NCBI RefSeq assembly: GCF_001709345.1
Contig: NZ_MDTQ01000001.1
Coordinates: 2,080,584-2,144,583, forward strand
Length of the DNA stretch: 64,000 bases
DNA from: Terasakiispira papahanaumokuakeensis
GTDB taxonomy: Bacteria; Pseudomonadota; Gammaproteobacteria; Pseudomonadales; Halomonadaceae
Reading direction: 5' to 3'
The position numbers and the translations under genes are program-made. Every line of letters starts with the position of its first letter. Position 1 is the first letter of the stretch. The notes beneath the pieces were generated by a model. The model searched no databases and was not told the origin of the DNA. It saw only the letters and a list, made by a program, of their open reading frames with translations. Positions 48,547 through 57,487 of the stretch are shown here, one piece after another.

Positions 48547-49884
48547 TCAGTTTAAACCCTGTAACAAGCCGTATAACTGCAGTGCCAATAAATTTAAACA
48601 AGTCATGACCATCAAAAAGCCTGAGTTATGGCGCACCAATGTCAATGCATTCACACCAAACCGGCCCTGCATGGCTAAATGCGTTCCCGAAAAAGCCGAT
48701 ATATTGACGCCCAGGGACCAACTCATCAGGAATGTCATTCCCAAAAGCTGGGGATCAGGATTAACACTCGCCACCAATCCGCTTAACGTCGCGATGCCAG
48801 TAACCGGATGCACCCCTAGCAATGCCATCGCCAACAACAGCAGCAATAAAAGGCACGCTTGATTGGCACCGAAATGCTCAATACCTAAAGAAAACCCAGT
48901 CACCTGAACCACCGCACTAATGCCTGCCGCCAGTACGCCTGCCGCCATAAATAGCAGCATTTCGCCCGACATCCCTGGCAATCCTTGCTCCACATGCCGT
49001 TTCAACGGTATCAAGAGCATGACCCATCTGCGCGATGTCCAGGCGCGATAACTGAGCGTGAAGATGACCATTAATAATGCCAATCCCGAAATCAGCGCTA
49101 GAATCGGCCCTGATGGCCATAACCAATGAAGCAACAGTACTGCTGCAGCCAACCCTCCCGGCATTGATAAGGTTTTCCACTGCATGGGAAAGCCCGACAT
49201 CTGAGCAATGTCAGGTAACCGTTTGAGCTGCCACGCCGTCAACCATAATCCCATCGCAGCCAATGGCATGCCCGCCAATAATAGCCCCCAGAGAGAAGCC
49301 CCAGGGGCATTAGTTAATGCAACCCCCATGGCCACGAAAAAGGGCGACCATTGAGCGGCCAGACTAAAACCCCGTGTTAACGTTAGCGCTTGCCATAAGG
49401 TCAGCTTGCCGTCTCGAGCCATACGTTCACCCATAATCATCATGGATGAAAAGTTAATCACGGCACCGAGCAAATGAACGCCTAATAAGGTCCGATATAA
49501 AGCACTTGGTCCCGTAGGTTGCTGATCATGCTGATCAATTTGAGCCACCAGCCGTAAAAAGCTTACAGACATCAGCATCATCAATAGTGCTTGATTCGCC
49601 AGTAACACTTGAGGCCATGCGGTCGCCCACACATCAGGAGATCGCCATAAAGCCCAAGCCATTAACACGACCCCAACCAGCAGCATCAGCAACACTTGTA
49701 GGCGCTGTAACCCGCGTAGCTGACGAAATAAAACCCCAGCAGCCACCCAAGCCAACACCCCACCCAACAAGGGCCAGACCGACTCTCCCATATCGAAGAG
49801 TTGTGCCCATAGCGCCAAGACCACCATCCCGGCCTGACATCGCCCAGCCCATGCTAAATGACGCGGCCAGATCATTAAGCCCAT
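48547..49884 (-). CDS. polytopic membrane protein, 11-13 helices
   Basis: 445 aa, mostly hydrophobic, no family recognised with confidence. The C-terminal part LLGVHPVTGIATLSGLVAS…FSGTHLAMQGRFG has the hairpin pattern of ion-transporter-superfamily carriers, but this is only suggestive. The ATG lies inside the end of the upstream TSUP gene, with GGGAG before it, giving a 10-base overlap, so the two are translated together. Confidence 0.7.
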   Translation of the reverse strand: MGLMIWPRHLAWAGRCQAGMVVLALWAQLFDMGESVWPLLGGVLAWVAAGVLFRQLRGLQRLQVLLMLLVGVVLMAWALWRSPDVWATAWPQVLLANQALLMMLMSVSFLRLVAQIDQHDQQPTGPSALYRTLLGVHLLGAVINFSSMMIMGERMARDGKLTLWQALTLTRGFSLAAQWSPFFVAMGVALTNAPGASLWGLLLAGMPLAAMGLWLTAWQLKRLPDIAQMSGFPMQWKTLSMPGGLAAAVLLLHWLWPSGPILALISGLALLMVIFTLSYRAWTSRRWVMLLIPLKRHVEQGLPGMSGEMLLFMAAGVLAAGISAVVQVTGFSLGIEHFGANQACLLLLLLLAMALLGVHPVTGIATLSGLVASVNPDPQLLGMTFLMSWSLGVNISAFSGTHLAMQGRFGVNALTLVRHNSGFLMVMTCLNLLALQLYGLLQGLN

Positions 49885-50636
49885 TGCTCCCAGAAGTAGC
49901 GTCCCAACATCACCAAACAGACACTGACCAAAATAGGCTTAATCAAACGCGTTCCACCCAATACCACCGCATGAGTGCCGAGCCAGGCACCACAGGCTTG
50001 TCCCAACATCATGCTAAGCCCAGCCAGCCATACAACATGACCACTGAAAACGAACACCAGCACAGCCGCCAAGTTAGTCGCAAAATTCATCACCTTGGCA
50101 TTCAGTGTGGCCTTCACCAAAGCCTGACCGCGCAATGCAACACCGGCCGTTGAGAAAAAAGAGCCCGTTCCTGGCCCAAACATACCATCATAAAATCCAA
50201 TCACGGGAACGACGCAGAAGCGGTAAAACGCTGGGCCCACTCGCGGAACAGTATCCACATCACCGGCCCGAGGTGCTAGCAGGTAATAAAGTGCAATCGC
50301 CCCTAAAACGACCGGAATAATGATGTCGAGAGAGTTTGCATCAATAAATTGCACACATAAGGCACCAACGGCAGAACCTAATAGTGCAGAAACAAACAGC
50401 GCACGGACCTGAGACCAACGCAACAATCGTCGACGCAACAGAGTCGACGTTGATGTAAAGGTGCCCGCCACTGCTTGAATTTTATTCGTCGCCAGTGCTT
50501 GCAAGGGTGGCACGCCGGCCAATAACAATGCAGGAATCGTAATTAATCCACCACCGCCTGCTAACGTATCAATAAATCCTGCGACCAGGGCAACAAACCC
50601 CAGCATCACAACAACATCCATCGACAAATCAATCAC
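49875..50636 (-). CDS. TSUP (TauE/SafE, YfcA-like) transporter
   Basis: 253 aa with about eight helices in two repeats. Family signature FIDTLAGGGGLITIPALLLAGVPPLQALATNKIQAV. TSUP members move sulfite, sulfonates or related anions. The substrate here is unknown. Start is GTG at 50636 with GGAG 7 nt upstream. It is first in an overlapping pair with the polytopic protein. Confidence 0.88.
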   Translation of the reverse strand: MIDLSMDVVVMLGFVALVAGFIDTLAGGGGLITIPALLLAGVPPLQALATNKIQAVAGTFTSTSTLLRRRLLRWSQVRALFVSALLGSAVGALCVQFIDANSLDIIIPVVLGAIALYYLLAPRAGDVDTVPRVGPAFYRFCVVPVIGFYDGMFGPGTGSFFSTAGVALRGQALVKATLNAKVMNFATNLAAVLVFVFSGHVVWLAGLSMMLGQACGAWLGTHAVVLGGTRLIKPILVSVCLVMLGRYFWEQWA

Positions 50637-50766
50637 TTCAAGTCTCCAGACCGAATCACCACCATCCCAATGCGATAATGGCTCAATAAATAACCCGCTC
50701 TATCACTAAAATATCCCCCCATAGCCCTCACCCATTAGCCGCGAGGTAGCGCCTATCCATATAAAA

Positions 50767-51483
50767 TCAGGGGGTACCCGCAACAGTGGAGGGCGCCAAA
50801 GCGTCGATTTCTTTAACCGTTAACATGCGCCAATGTGCTTTTTTTAAATCAGGATCTAACTTCACCGCACCCACTTGTTCACGATGTAGTGCCACGACAC
50901 GATTTCCCAATGCAGCCATCATCCGTTTGACTTGATGATGACGCCCTTCTTGAATCGTTAATAACACTTGAGTCTCTGAAATACGCTCAAGATGAGCCGG
51001 CCGAGTAGGCGTTGTTTCGCCATGTAGCATCAAGCCATCGCGACAATATTGTTCTGCTTCACTGATCAAAGGTTCGGCCAGATCAATACGATAGACTTTA
51101 TCGCAAGCGTGATGAGGCGAAGTAATCCGGTGTGACCATTGCCCATCATCGGTAATCAGCACCAGACCTGTCGTATCAGCATCTAAACGACCGGCAACAT
51201 GCAACTGTGATTTGGCGGGCAACTGAATCAAGTTCATCACCGAAGGATAAAGCTCATCGACATTAGAGCAGATATAACCCTCAGGCTTATATAACATGAG
51301 ATACCTAAGGCCTTGCGGCGTAATCACCTCGCCCCCCCAGACAACCTCATCATCTGCCGCTAGCTGTAGCGCCCCCTTTTTAACCACAGCACCATTCACC
51401 GTCACTTGGCCCTGCTGAAGCTCACGCCTAGCATAAGTTCGGGTTAAATCCGTATTATCACAAAGAAATTTATCTAGGCGCAT
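50767..51483 (-). CDS. rsuA: 16S rRNA pseudouridine-516 synthase
   Basis: 238 aa. S4 RNA-binding domain at 1-55 (RLDKFLCDNTDLTRTYARREL), then the RsuA core with catalytic Asp101 in GRLDADTTGLVLITDDG and EGRHHQVKRMMAALG. It modifies U516 of 16S rRNA. RluE/RluF relatives share this layout, but the short RsuA-type length and ending favour RsuA. Confidence 0.9.
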   Translation of the reverse strand: MRLDKFLCDNTDLTRTYARRELQQGQVTVNGAVVKKGALQLAADDEVVWGGEVITPQGLRYLMLYKPEGYICSNVDELYPSVMNLIQLPAKSQLHVAGRLDADTTGLVLITDDGQWSHRITSPHHACDKVYRIDLAEPLISEAEQYCRDGLMLHGETTPTRPAHLERISETQVLLTIQEGRHHQVKRMMAALGNRVVALHREQVGAVKLDPDLKKAHWRMLTVKEIDALAPSTVAGTP

Positions 51484-51767
51484 CAGATGAATGCTTCCCT
51501 TAATATGACTTGAGTTATATGACTTGAATTAACTGGCTTCAGTTGATGATCATCAAAGCTTGTGAATACGCCTAAGGCGCGCGATCAATCGCGGGTATTG
51601 TACCCTTAGGGCATCACACTGAGAACGATTGGAACATGTGAACGACTACGACACACTAACGAAGGGAGCGCCTTGGCCCTTGCTTTAGCCAATACACTAA
51701 AACCCGTTCACCCGCTCGCTGAAAGTCAATGAGTCTTTTTCTGCTGATCAATAGAAAGGATAAAATT

Positions 51768-52868
51768 GTGAACCCTCATTTAGATCAAGCAACACCGCAG
51801 CCGTTGATCACGCTGTACTCCGAAGGTCATCACCAACATCACGGTCAAGCAGAACTCAAAGATGGGCAGCTTGTCCCTTGTTTTGAAAAGCCGGCACGAG
51901 CCGACATGATTCTGGCGCAACTTAGAGAGGCCCACTTAGGCGCGATCAAAACACCTGAAGAAGTGTATCCCGAAGTGCAATCGCATTGGCAACAAACACT
52001 CGCCAAAGTCCACAGCCAGGACTACATCGATTTTCTAGCCAATGCTTGGCGGGAATGGAGCGCTGCAGGCCATCAACATGACATGCTACCCTTAGCCTGG
52101 CCTCCTAGAAGAACAACCTCAATACGAATACCTGACAGTCTCGATGGCCGTCTCGGTTATTACAGCTTCGACGCAGGCGCCCCCATCAATGCCGGTACCT
52201 GGCCTGCGATTACCGATACAGTTCAAGTCGCGATTGCGGCGGCAGAATTACTACACCGCCAACAGAGTCATGTCTTCGCACTCACACGTCCTCCAGGCCA
52301 CCATGCCGGCCGTGACTACATGGGGGGATACTGCTATTTCAATAATGCGGCTGTCGCTGCTCAGCATTTACTTGATCGAGGCGCTCAACGCATCGCGTTA
52401 CTTGATGTCGATTTTCATCATGGCAACGGCACGCAGGATATCTTCTATGCGCGCGATGATGTTTTGTTTCAATCCATTCATGGCGATCCTCGCGCTTGCT
52501 ATCCCGGGTTCACAGGTTATGCGGATGAAACAGGCGAAGGTCCGGGCAAAGGATTCAACCAAAATTATCCTCTTTTACCCGGCAGTGATTGGTCCGAATG
52601 GTCTCAAGCACTAGCGCTGTCCATCATCAAAATCAACCACTATGCAGCAGATGCCTTAGTGCTATCTCTTGGCGTTGACACTTTTGAGGGCGACCCTATT
52701 TCGCACTTCAAACTTAAAAGTGAAGACTACATCAAGATGGGACAACGCATTGCCGAAGCCAACATACCTGTCGTCGTCATTATGGAGGGCGGCTATGCTG
52801 TTGAAGAGATCGGGCTGAATACACGCAACCTATTAATAGGCCTCATGACGCCACCGCAAGAGTCATAA
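51768..52868 (+). CDS. histone deacetylase-like/acetylpolyamine amidohydrolase
   Basis: About 366 aa. Zinc-dependent deacetylase fold: TRPPGHHAGRDYMGGYCYFNNAAVAA (His pair), LLDVDFHHGNGTQDIFY (zinc Asp/His), SLGVDTFEGDPI and MEGGYAVEEIG. It probably deacetylates acetylated polyamines or similar small amines. Start is likely the GTG at 51768 (AAGGA 7 nt upstream). An ATG at 51729 would add 13 residues. Confidence 0.85.
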   Translation: MNPHLDQATPQPLITLYSEGHHQHHGQAELKDGQLVPCFEKPARADMILAQLREAHLGAIKTPEEVYPEVQSHWQQTLAKVHSQDYIDFLANAWREWSAAGHQHDMLPLAWPPRRTTSIRIPDSLDGRLGYYSFDAGAPINAGTWPAITDTVQVAIAAAELLHRQQSHVFALTRPPGHHAGRDYMGGYCYFNNAAVAAQHLLDRGAQRIALLDVDFHHGNGTQDIFYARDDVLFQSIHGDPRACYPGFTGYADETGEGPGKGFNQNYPLLPGSDWSEWSQALALSIIKINHYAADALVLSLGVDTFEGDPISHFKLKSEDYIKMGQRIAEANIPVVVIMEGGYAVEEIGLNTRNLLIGLMTPPQES

Positions 52869-52886
52869 AGGGCTGACCAAAACCAA

Positions 52887-52917
52887 CAAACCTCAGGGCC
52901 AAAACTCGACCCTGAGG
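52887..52917 (-). terminator. hairpin between convergent deacetylase and HAD genes
   Basis: CCTCAGGG (52891-52898) pairs with CCCTGAGG (52910-52917). On the minus strand a T-rich stretch follows, so it mainly serves the HAD gene. Confidence 0.65.
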
Positions 52918-52925
52918 CGTTGTCA

Positions 52926-53585
52926 TTATACGGCAATCACCTGCTGCACTAATTTCAACAGATCAGCAGACTGATAATCGGGCTGAAAGCCTTCATCATC
53001 AACCGCTTTTCCTGGCCGAGCAATAAACCCTGTCTGCATACCTGCTTGCGCAGCGCCGATCAGATCCCAGTCATGCGCCGCAATCATTGTGATTTGATCG
53101 ACAGCTTCACCGACTTGCTCAATGGCATAGGCATACACTGCCGGTGCGGGCTTGTACGCCTTAACCGCTTCAACACTGAGCACACGGTCAAAAAACGGAC
53201 GTAAACCGGCATGGGATAACTGTTGTTCAACCGCCTCAGCCCCCCCATTGGTTAACGCCACCACTTGCTGCCCATGATCTTTCAGCCACTGTAATGCAGG
53301 AATAACATCCCCATGAGCAGGCAATGTCATCAGTCGCTCAACCAACCCATCTTGATGAGTATGGCTGAGCACAATGTCATGTCGGGCAGCAACCTGCCGT
53401 AAAGCACCTAACGCTAATGTAATAAACGGGGTAAATTGGCCTGTCAGCGTTTGTGCCATCCATGCCGATTGCAAAGTCAGAAACCACTCGACTCGACCAT
53501 GCCCACTTTCAAACCGATCACCAAAATAACGATCTAGTGCCCCAAAATCCAAAAGAGTTTCATTCACATCAAAAATGATGGCCAT
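52926..53585 (-). CDS. haloacid dehalogenase (type II)-like enzyme
   Basis: 219 aa. HAD motifs: nucleophile Asp6 in IIFDVNETLLD, motif II VVALTNGGAEAVEQQ, Lys in VKAYKPAPAVYAY and motif IV MIAAHDWDLIGAAQAGM. The DVNETL form is that of L-2-haloacid dehalogenase-type enzymes. GGAG fixes the ATG at 53585; the longer frame adds 18 unlike residues. Substrate not provable. Confidence 0.85.
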   Translation of the reverse strand: MAIIFDVNETLLDFGALDRYFGDRFESGHGRVEWFLTLQSAWMAQTLTGQFTPFITLALGALRQVAARHDIVLSHTHQDGLVERLMTLPAHGDVIPALQWLKDHGQQVVALTNGGAEAVEQQLSHAGLRPFFDRVLSVEAVKAYKPAPAVYAYAIEQVGEAVDQITMIAAHDWDLIGAAQAGMQTGFIARPGKAVDDEGFQPDYQSADLLKLVQQVIAV

Positions 53586-53694
53586 GTAGCGACTCCATTC
53601 AACGCCTTGATCAAACAACATTGTTTTGATCAATAACACGCTCAGTATCGGCCAATCTCATAGGGAAAAGCCAGTGAGCGATCTTAATTGTCTG

Positions 53695-54645
53695 TTAACC
53701 TAATGATTTCAGCATGTCTCCAACATGATTCTCAGTCCATTGAGGGTCTAAACATTGATCAAGAGATTGCTCAACGAACTGCAAGAAACCGAAGGCTGCG
53801 CGCGGTAAGCGACAATCTCGACGCGCAATAAAGTGCCAGTGGCTTTCTAGCGGAAAACCCTCTACCGGCAAAATCGTCAAACCGACATCTTGTGCCGGTA
53901 ATACATGCCGGGATAATACCGCCAGCCCCATGCCAGAAGAGACGCCAATACGAATAGCTTCATTACTGGCCATTTGAAGTGTAGCGCCTAAAGTTAAACC
54001 TTGGCTTTGAAGCCAGCTTTCAAACAACATTCGTGATGCCGATCCAGGCTCACGCAATAAAAAGCGCTCATCCAATAAATGAGATAAGCTCAAGTGCTCA
54101 CTCTCGGCCTTAGGGTGACCTTTCGGTGCCACCACCACTAAAGGGTTTCGTAAAAACCGTCCAGCACAGGTCGCTTCAGATGCGGGTGGGTGGCTGAACA
54201 CATAAAGATCATCTAATTGTCGATCAAAACGCGCTAAAACCTGTTGCCGATTACCAATCTCTACCGTGACCTCCACTTGTGGAAATGCATGGCTGTATGG
54301 CCCCAGAATTCTAGGCAGCACATATTGAGCCGTATTGACCAATGCAATACTGAAACGCCCTTTCTTGCCCGCCTCCAACTCACTGAGATAATCATCGAAA
54401 TCATCAAAGCGTCCAAGCACGTCGACACAGGCTCGATATAACTCTCTCCCGGCATCGGTGAGTTGCCACTGATTCCCCTGAGCAGTAAACAAAGGCACGC
54501 CAACAGCCTCAGCTAAACGTTTTAATTGTTGGGACACCGTCGGCTGGGTTAAATGCAAACGCCGTGCCGCTTCGCTATATGAGCCCGTTGTCACAACCGA
54601 GACAAAGACTTGCAGCAACCGAAATGTCAGATGTCGAATATTCAT
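53695..54645 (-). CDS. LysR-family regulator (CbbR/CmpR-like) beside an SbtA-like gene
   Basis: About 316 aa. Winged helix MNIRHLTFRLLQVFVSVVTTGSYSEAARRLHLTQPTVSQQLKRL, typical of CbbR-like LysRs. The ATG at 54645 is preferred to a TTG three codons up. It diverges from an SbtA-like bicarbonate permease gene, and the interval holds a dyad that could be its operator. Together these suggest control of inorganic-carbon uptake, by inference. Confidence 0.88.
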   Translation of the reverse strand: MNIRHLTFRLLQVFVSVVTTGSYSEAARRLHLTQPTVSQQLKRLAEAVGVPLFTAQGNQWQLTDAGRELYRACVDVLGRFDDFDDYLSELEAGKKGRFSIALVNTAQYVLPRILGPYSHAFPQVEVTVEIGNRQQVLARFDRQLDDLYVFSHPPASEATCAGRFLRNPLVVVAPKGHPKAESEHLSLSHLLDERFLLREPGSASRMLFESWLQSQGLTLGATLQMASNEAIRIGVSSGMGLAVLSRHVLPAQDVGLTILPVEGFPLESHWHFIARRDCRLPRAAFGFLQFVEQSLDQCLDPQWTENHVGDMLKSLG

Positions 54646-54696
54646 AAAGTCCAATACAGCCTTCTACCTAATTGCCATTAAGGCAGCATATAGCCA

Positions 54697-54740
54697 ACCA
54701 CATACTCACCACATATTCACCACATACTCGCTACATACTG
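54697..54740. repeat. 11-bp tandem array between LysR and SbtA-like genes
   Basis: ACCACATACTC, ACCACATATTC, ACCACATACTC and a diverged GCTACATACTG follow each other without gaps, with a spacing of about one helical turn. Confidence 0.8.
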
Positions 54741-54782
54741 AGTCTAACTTCGGACACCCCAGGTCCCCATCGCGATCCTCTT

Positions 54783-54802
54783 GCATAGATTATCATCTAT
54801 GC
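54783..54802. promoter_or_regulatory. candidate LysR operator
   Basis: GCATAGAT, TATC, ATCTATGC: a perfect 8-bp dyad with a 4-nt centre, about midway between the divergent starts (54645 and 54947). LysR sites are often AT-rich dyads of this kind. The remaining bases of this interval show no gene. Confidence 0.5.
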
Positions 54803-54946
54803 CAAGTGAGATTAGTTTTAATTAGTCACTATACCCATGACACGCCACAATGCGCACTACTTCAGTTCAGAGCACTCAACCGCATCGCTTAATGCACTGA
54901 AATCACGATCAAATACTTTTCATGAACTTCATCGAGAGAATCGATC

Positions 54947-55879
54947 ATGCCTGACATAGTAGTGATGTTTTTTCTTTTAGGTGTCGTCGCAGGGCTTGCC
55001 CGCTCCGACCTCAAAATCCCGAAAGCCGCTTACGATACTTTGAGCCTACTGCTGATGCTGACGATTGGTTTAAAAGGTGGGATGGCCCTTCATGGCCATT
55101 TACGCTGGTCGATGCTGCCGGAACTATTGATGGTCACCATACTCGGCATCATCATTCCATTAGCGGTTTATCCCATTTTGCGCAGATTAGTACGGCTGCC
55201 ACAGGCCGACAGCGCCAGCATTGCCGCCCACTATGGTTCAGTCAGTGCCGGCACTTTTGCGGTGACGATTGCTTATGCTGAAAGCCTCAATATGCGCATT
55301 GGTCCAGAAGTCACGCTCTATTTAGCACTATTGGAGCTTCCTGCCATTGTCACAGGCATCCTCATCTTCAGACGTGTCAATACTGACCGCTCGGGATCGA
55401 CAGAAGGCATGTGGCATGAAGCACTGACCAGCCGAGGGGTGATTTTACTGGCAGGCGGTGTTGTCATTGGCTTGCTCTATGGTCCACTGCAAGGTGCTGC
55501 CGTTACAGACCTGTTTACCCATGCTTTCAAAGCCGTATTGGCACTCTTCCTGCTGGAAATGGGATTAACCGTATCCGAAACATTACGTCCGATTCCCTGG
55601 CATCGCTGGAAAGTTCTATTATTTGCACTGGTCATGCCGACGATTCTGGCTATGCCAGGGTTGTTGACAGGCCTTCTGCTAGGCCTGCCGGATGGCTCAA
55701 CCCTGGTACTGGCCGCATTAACGGCTAGCGCCTCTTATATTGCCGCGCCTGCAGCCATCCGCAATGCCATTGCAGATGCGGATATTGGCCTTGCCATGAT
55801 GGCCTCTCTAGGCGTGACCTTTCCTTTTAACGTTATCGTCGGGATTCATCTTTACCATCAGATTCTGTTGGCCCTTTAA
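54947..55879 (+). CDS. SbtA-type sodium-dependent bicarbonate transporter
   Basis: 310 aa, about ten helices in two repeats. Family hallmarks are KIPKAAYDTLSLLLMLTIGLKGG, AHYGSVSAGTFAVTIAY and ASASYIAAPAAIRNAIADADIGLAM. SbtA family members import HCO3- with Na+; substrate assumed, not shown. It diverges from a CbbR-like LysR and overlaps the next minus-strand gene by 47 bases at its 3' end. Confidence 0.88.
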   Translation: MPDIVVMFFLLGVVAGLARSDLKIPKAAYDTLSLLLMLTIGLKGGMALHGHLRWSMLPELLMVTILGIIIPLAVYPILRRLVRLPQADSASIAAHYGSVSAGTFAVTIAYAESLNMRIGPEVTLYLALLELPAIVTGILIFRRVNTDRSGSTEGMWHEALTSRGVILLAGGVVIGLLYGPLQGAAVTDLFTHAFKAVLALFLLEMGLTVSETLRPIPWHRWKVLLFALVMPTILAMPGLLTGLLLGLPDGSTLVLAALTASASYIAAPAAIRNAIADADIGLAMMASLGVTFPFNVIVGIHLYHQILLAL

Positions 55880-56378
55880 GATCACCCAACGCCCACATGA
55901 ATTCTCTGACCTGGGCATCTAACGATGTCCAGGCTTCCAACCCACCCACTTCTCGCCACCACAACGTCACCGTCGCACTGCCACGTTCGACCGCCAAGAC
56001 TTCATCAGGAAGAGCCTGCAAAAAATGTTGCAAGGCTTGATATTCCGCTGGATTCAAGCGGCTTTCATCGCCCTGATCGCAATACCAGCCTATTGATGAA
56101 GTACACTTGTTTTCAGATGCCGAGTCGTCACACGGCTCATGAGGTTGTCGTAACCAGCGCATATAGCTCAATGGCGCCCCAGTCGACTCTCGTACCCATT
56201 GATAGGCCGTTGCAGGATACATTTTATCTTTTATTTTCAAAGGCCCAAGGCGGACCCGGACACCTGACGTCGCAGCTTGCTGGCGCCATTTCATACGTAA
56301 GCGTTCGCGGCTAGAAGGCCACAACCAACTGATTGGCGCTAAAACCAACAGTGCAGCTAATAAAAGCCAACCACTCAT
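55833..56378 (-). CDS. conserved-type hypothetical with N-terminal membrane helix
   Basis: 181 aa. One membrane helix (WLLLAALLVLAPISWLW), then RLRMKWRQQAATSGVRVRL and a soluble rest; no catalytic motif. AGGAG 6 nt before the ATG at 56378 fixes the start. The 3' end overlaps the convergent SbtA-like gene. Function unknown. Confidence 0.65.
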   Translation of the reverse strand: MSGWLLLAALLVLAPISWLWPSSRERLRMKWRQQAATSGVRVRLGPLKIKDKMYPATAYQWVRESTGAPLSYMRWLRQPHEPCDDSASENKCTSSIGWYCDQGDESRLNPAEYQALQHFLQALPDEVLAVERGSATVTLWWREVGGLEAWTSLDAQVREFMWALGDLKGPTESDGKDESRR

Positions 56379-56474
56379 GCCATCTCCTAGACTGAACTCA
56401 ATAAACAGCGTCAATTTAAAGTGGCAAAGTGACGCATCACATAGCCGAATGTTATAAAAAGGAGGTAAAGTGTA

Positions 56475-56507
56475 ATGCGTACCGCAACAGGCTGCGAATG
56501 TTTATAG
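56475..56507 (+). CDS. possible 10-residue leader peptide before usp
   Basis: A mini-ORF MRTATGCECL lies behind AAGGAGGT (9 nt to the ATG), the strongest ribosome binding site seen nearby. Its end is covered by a perfect 8-bp hairpin (56488-56495 with 56508-56515) whose loop carries the stop codon. It ends 50 bases before the Usp gene, a layout typical of translational attenuators. Confidence 0.35.
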   Translation: MRTATGCECL

Positions 56508-56557
56508 GCAGCCTGCTGGCGCCATCAACCAATATCAACCACACAAGGACACTGGCA

Positions 56558-56998
56558 ATGAGTCATTATCATAATATCCTGGTAGCGATCGACCTGAGTG
56601 ATGAATCTAAAAAGGTATTGGATCGAGCCTGGCAAATTGCCGAGCGTAACCATGCGGAAGTCTCTGTTCTGCATACACTGGAGCCGCTGGGTTTTGCTTA
56701 CGGTGGGGATATTCCGATGGACTTGTCCAGCATTCAGGATCAGCTGGATGAACATGCGCATAAACGTTTAAAAGAATTGGCTGCTGATTTCAAAATCCCT
56801 GAAGAGCGGCAGTATGTCGTTGTCGGGATGCCCGATACTGAAATCCACCGAATGGCCAAAGAGAAAGACTTTGATCTCGTTGTCGTCGGCAGCCATGGTC
56901 GGCACGGCCTGCAACTACTACTCGGCTCAGTGTCCAGCGGCGTCCTTCATGGTGCCCCATGTGATGTTTTGGCCGTTCGCGTGGGTGAGAGCCAGTAA
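56558..56998 (+). CDS. universal stress protein (UspA family)
   Basis: 146 aa. Starts MSHYHNILVAIDLSDESKKVL and has the ATP-binding pattern GSHGRHGLQLLLGSVSSGVLHGAPCDVLAV, i.e. G-2x-G-9x-G-S. Cytoplasmic nucleotide-binding stress protein; partner unknown. ATG at 56558 with AAGGA upstream. The longer frame includes the leader region. A terminator follows. Confidence 0.9.
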   Translation: MSHYHNILVAIDLSDESKKVLDRAWQIAERNHAEVSVLHTLEPLGFAYGGDIPMDLSSIQDQLDEHAHKRLKELAADFKIPEERQYVVVGMPDTEIHRMAKEKDFDLVVVGSHGRHGLQLLLGSVSSGVLHGAPCDVLAVRVGESQ

Positions 56999-57048
56999 CG
57001 CCCCCAAACCAGCTTCAGCTCAGTGCTCCGTTAATGCGCTGATCCATG

Positions 57049-57073
57049 AACAGCCCCATTTAGGGGCTGTTTG
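57049..57073 (+). terminator. Usp gene terminator
   Basis: A perfect 9-bp stem (57049-57057 with 57063-57071, loop ATTTA) is followed by a short T stretch. Confidence 0.75.
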
Positions 57074-57115
57074 CTATAGAGTGAACCGCTATAATTAAGC
57101 CAAACCGATTCAACG

Positions 57116-57385
57116 ATGAGCCAAGAGAAACACGCTAAGATGACTGCTTCAAGCTTACCCGATGCCGAACATCAGCTCGATACTCGTGGACTCTACTGTC
57201 CTGAGCCCGTCATGATGTTACACAACCAAATTCGTGATATGTCTCCAGGAGAAGTCGTCCATGTACTGGCGTCTGACCCTGCCACCGAGCGCGATATCCC
57301 CAAATTTTGTAACTTCCTCAAACAATCATTACTGGCTTCAGAAACGACAGAACAAGAGTTTCACTATTGGATCAAGAAGAGCTAA
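57116..57385 (+). CDS. tusA: sulfurtransferase TusA
   Basis: 89 aa. The active Cys is in LDTRGLYCPEPVMMLHNQI, and ATERDIPKFCNFLKQSL is typical. It receives sulfur from IscS and passes it to TusBCD for tRNA 2-thiolation. A start at 57140 would give 81 aa, the usual length; neither start has a good ribosome binding site. The tusDCBE operon is 26 kb away. A 12-base palindrome with TTTTT at 57453-57469 may be its terminator. Confidence 0.9.
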   Translation: MSQEKHAKMTASSLPDAEHQLDTRGLYCPEPVMMLHNQIRDMSPGEVVHVLASDPATERDIPKFCNFLKQSLLASETTEQEFHYWIKKS

Positions 57386-57487
57386 TTCCCCCATGTTGCC
57401 ATCTCCCAAACAACAGATGCCGGCATGAGAATGGCGCCCTTTCATTGCTATCCAGGCGCGCCTGTTTTTGATCAAACCCTAGTAGCA

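Noticed and set aside
49587-50153. 188-codon plus-strand ORF opposite the TSUP and polytopic genes
   Set aside because: Pro/Thr/His-rich composition typical of the complement of hydrophobic genes.
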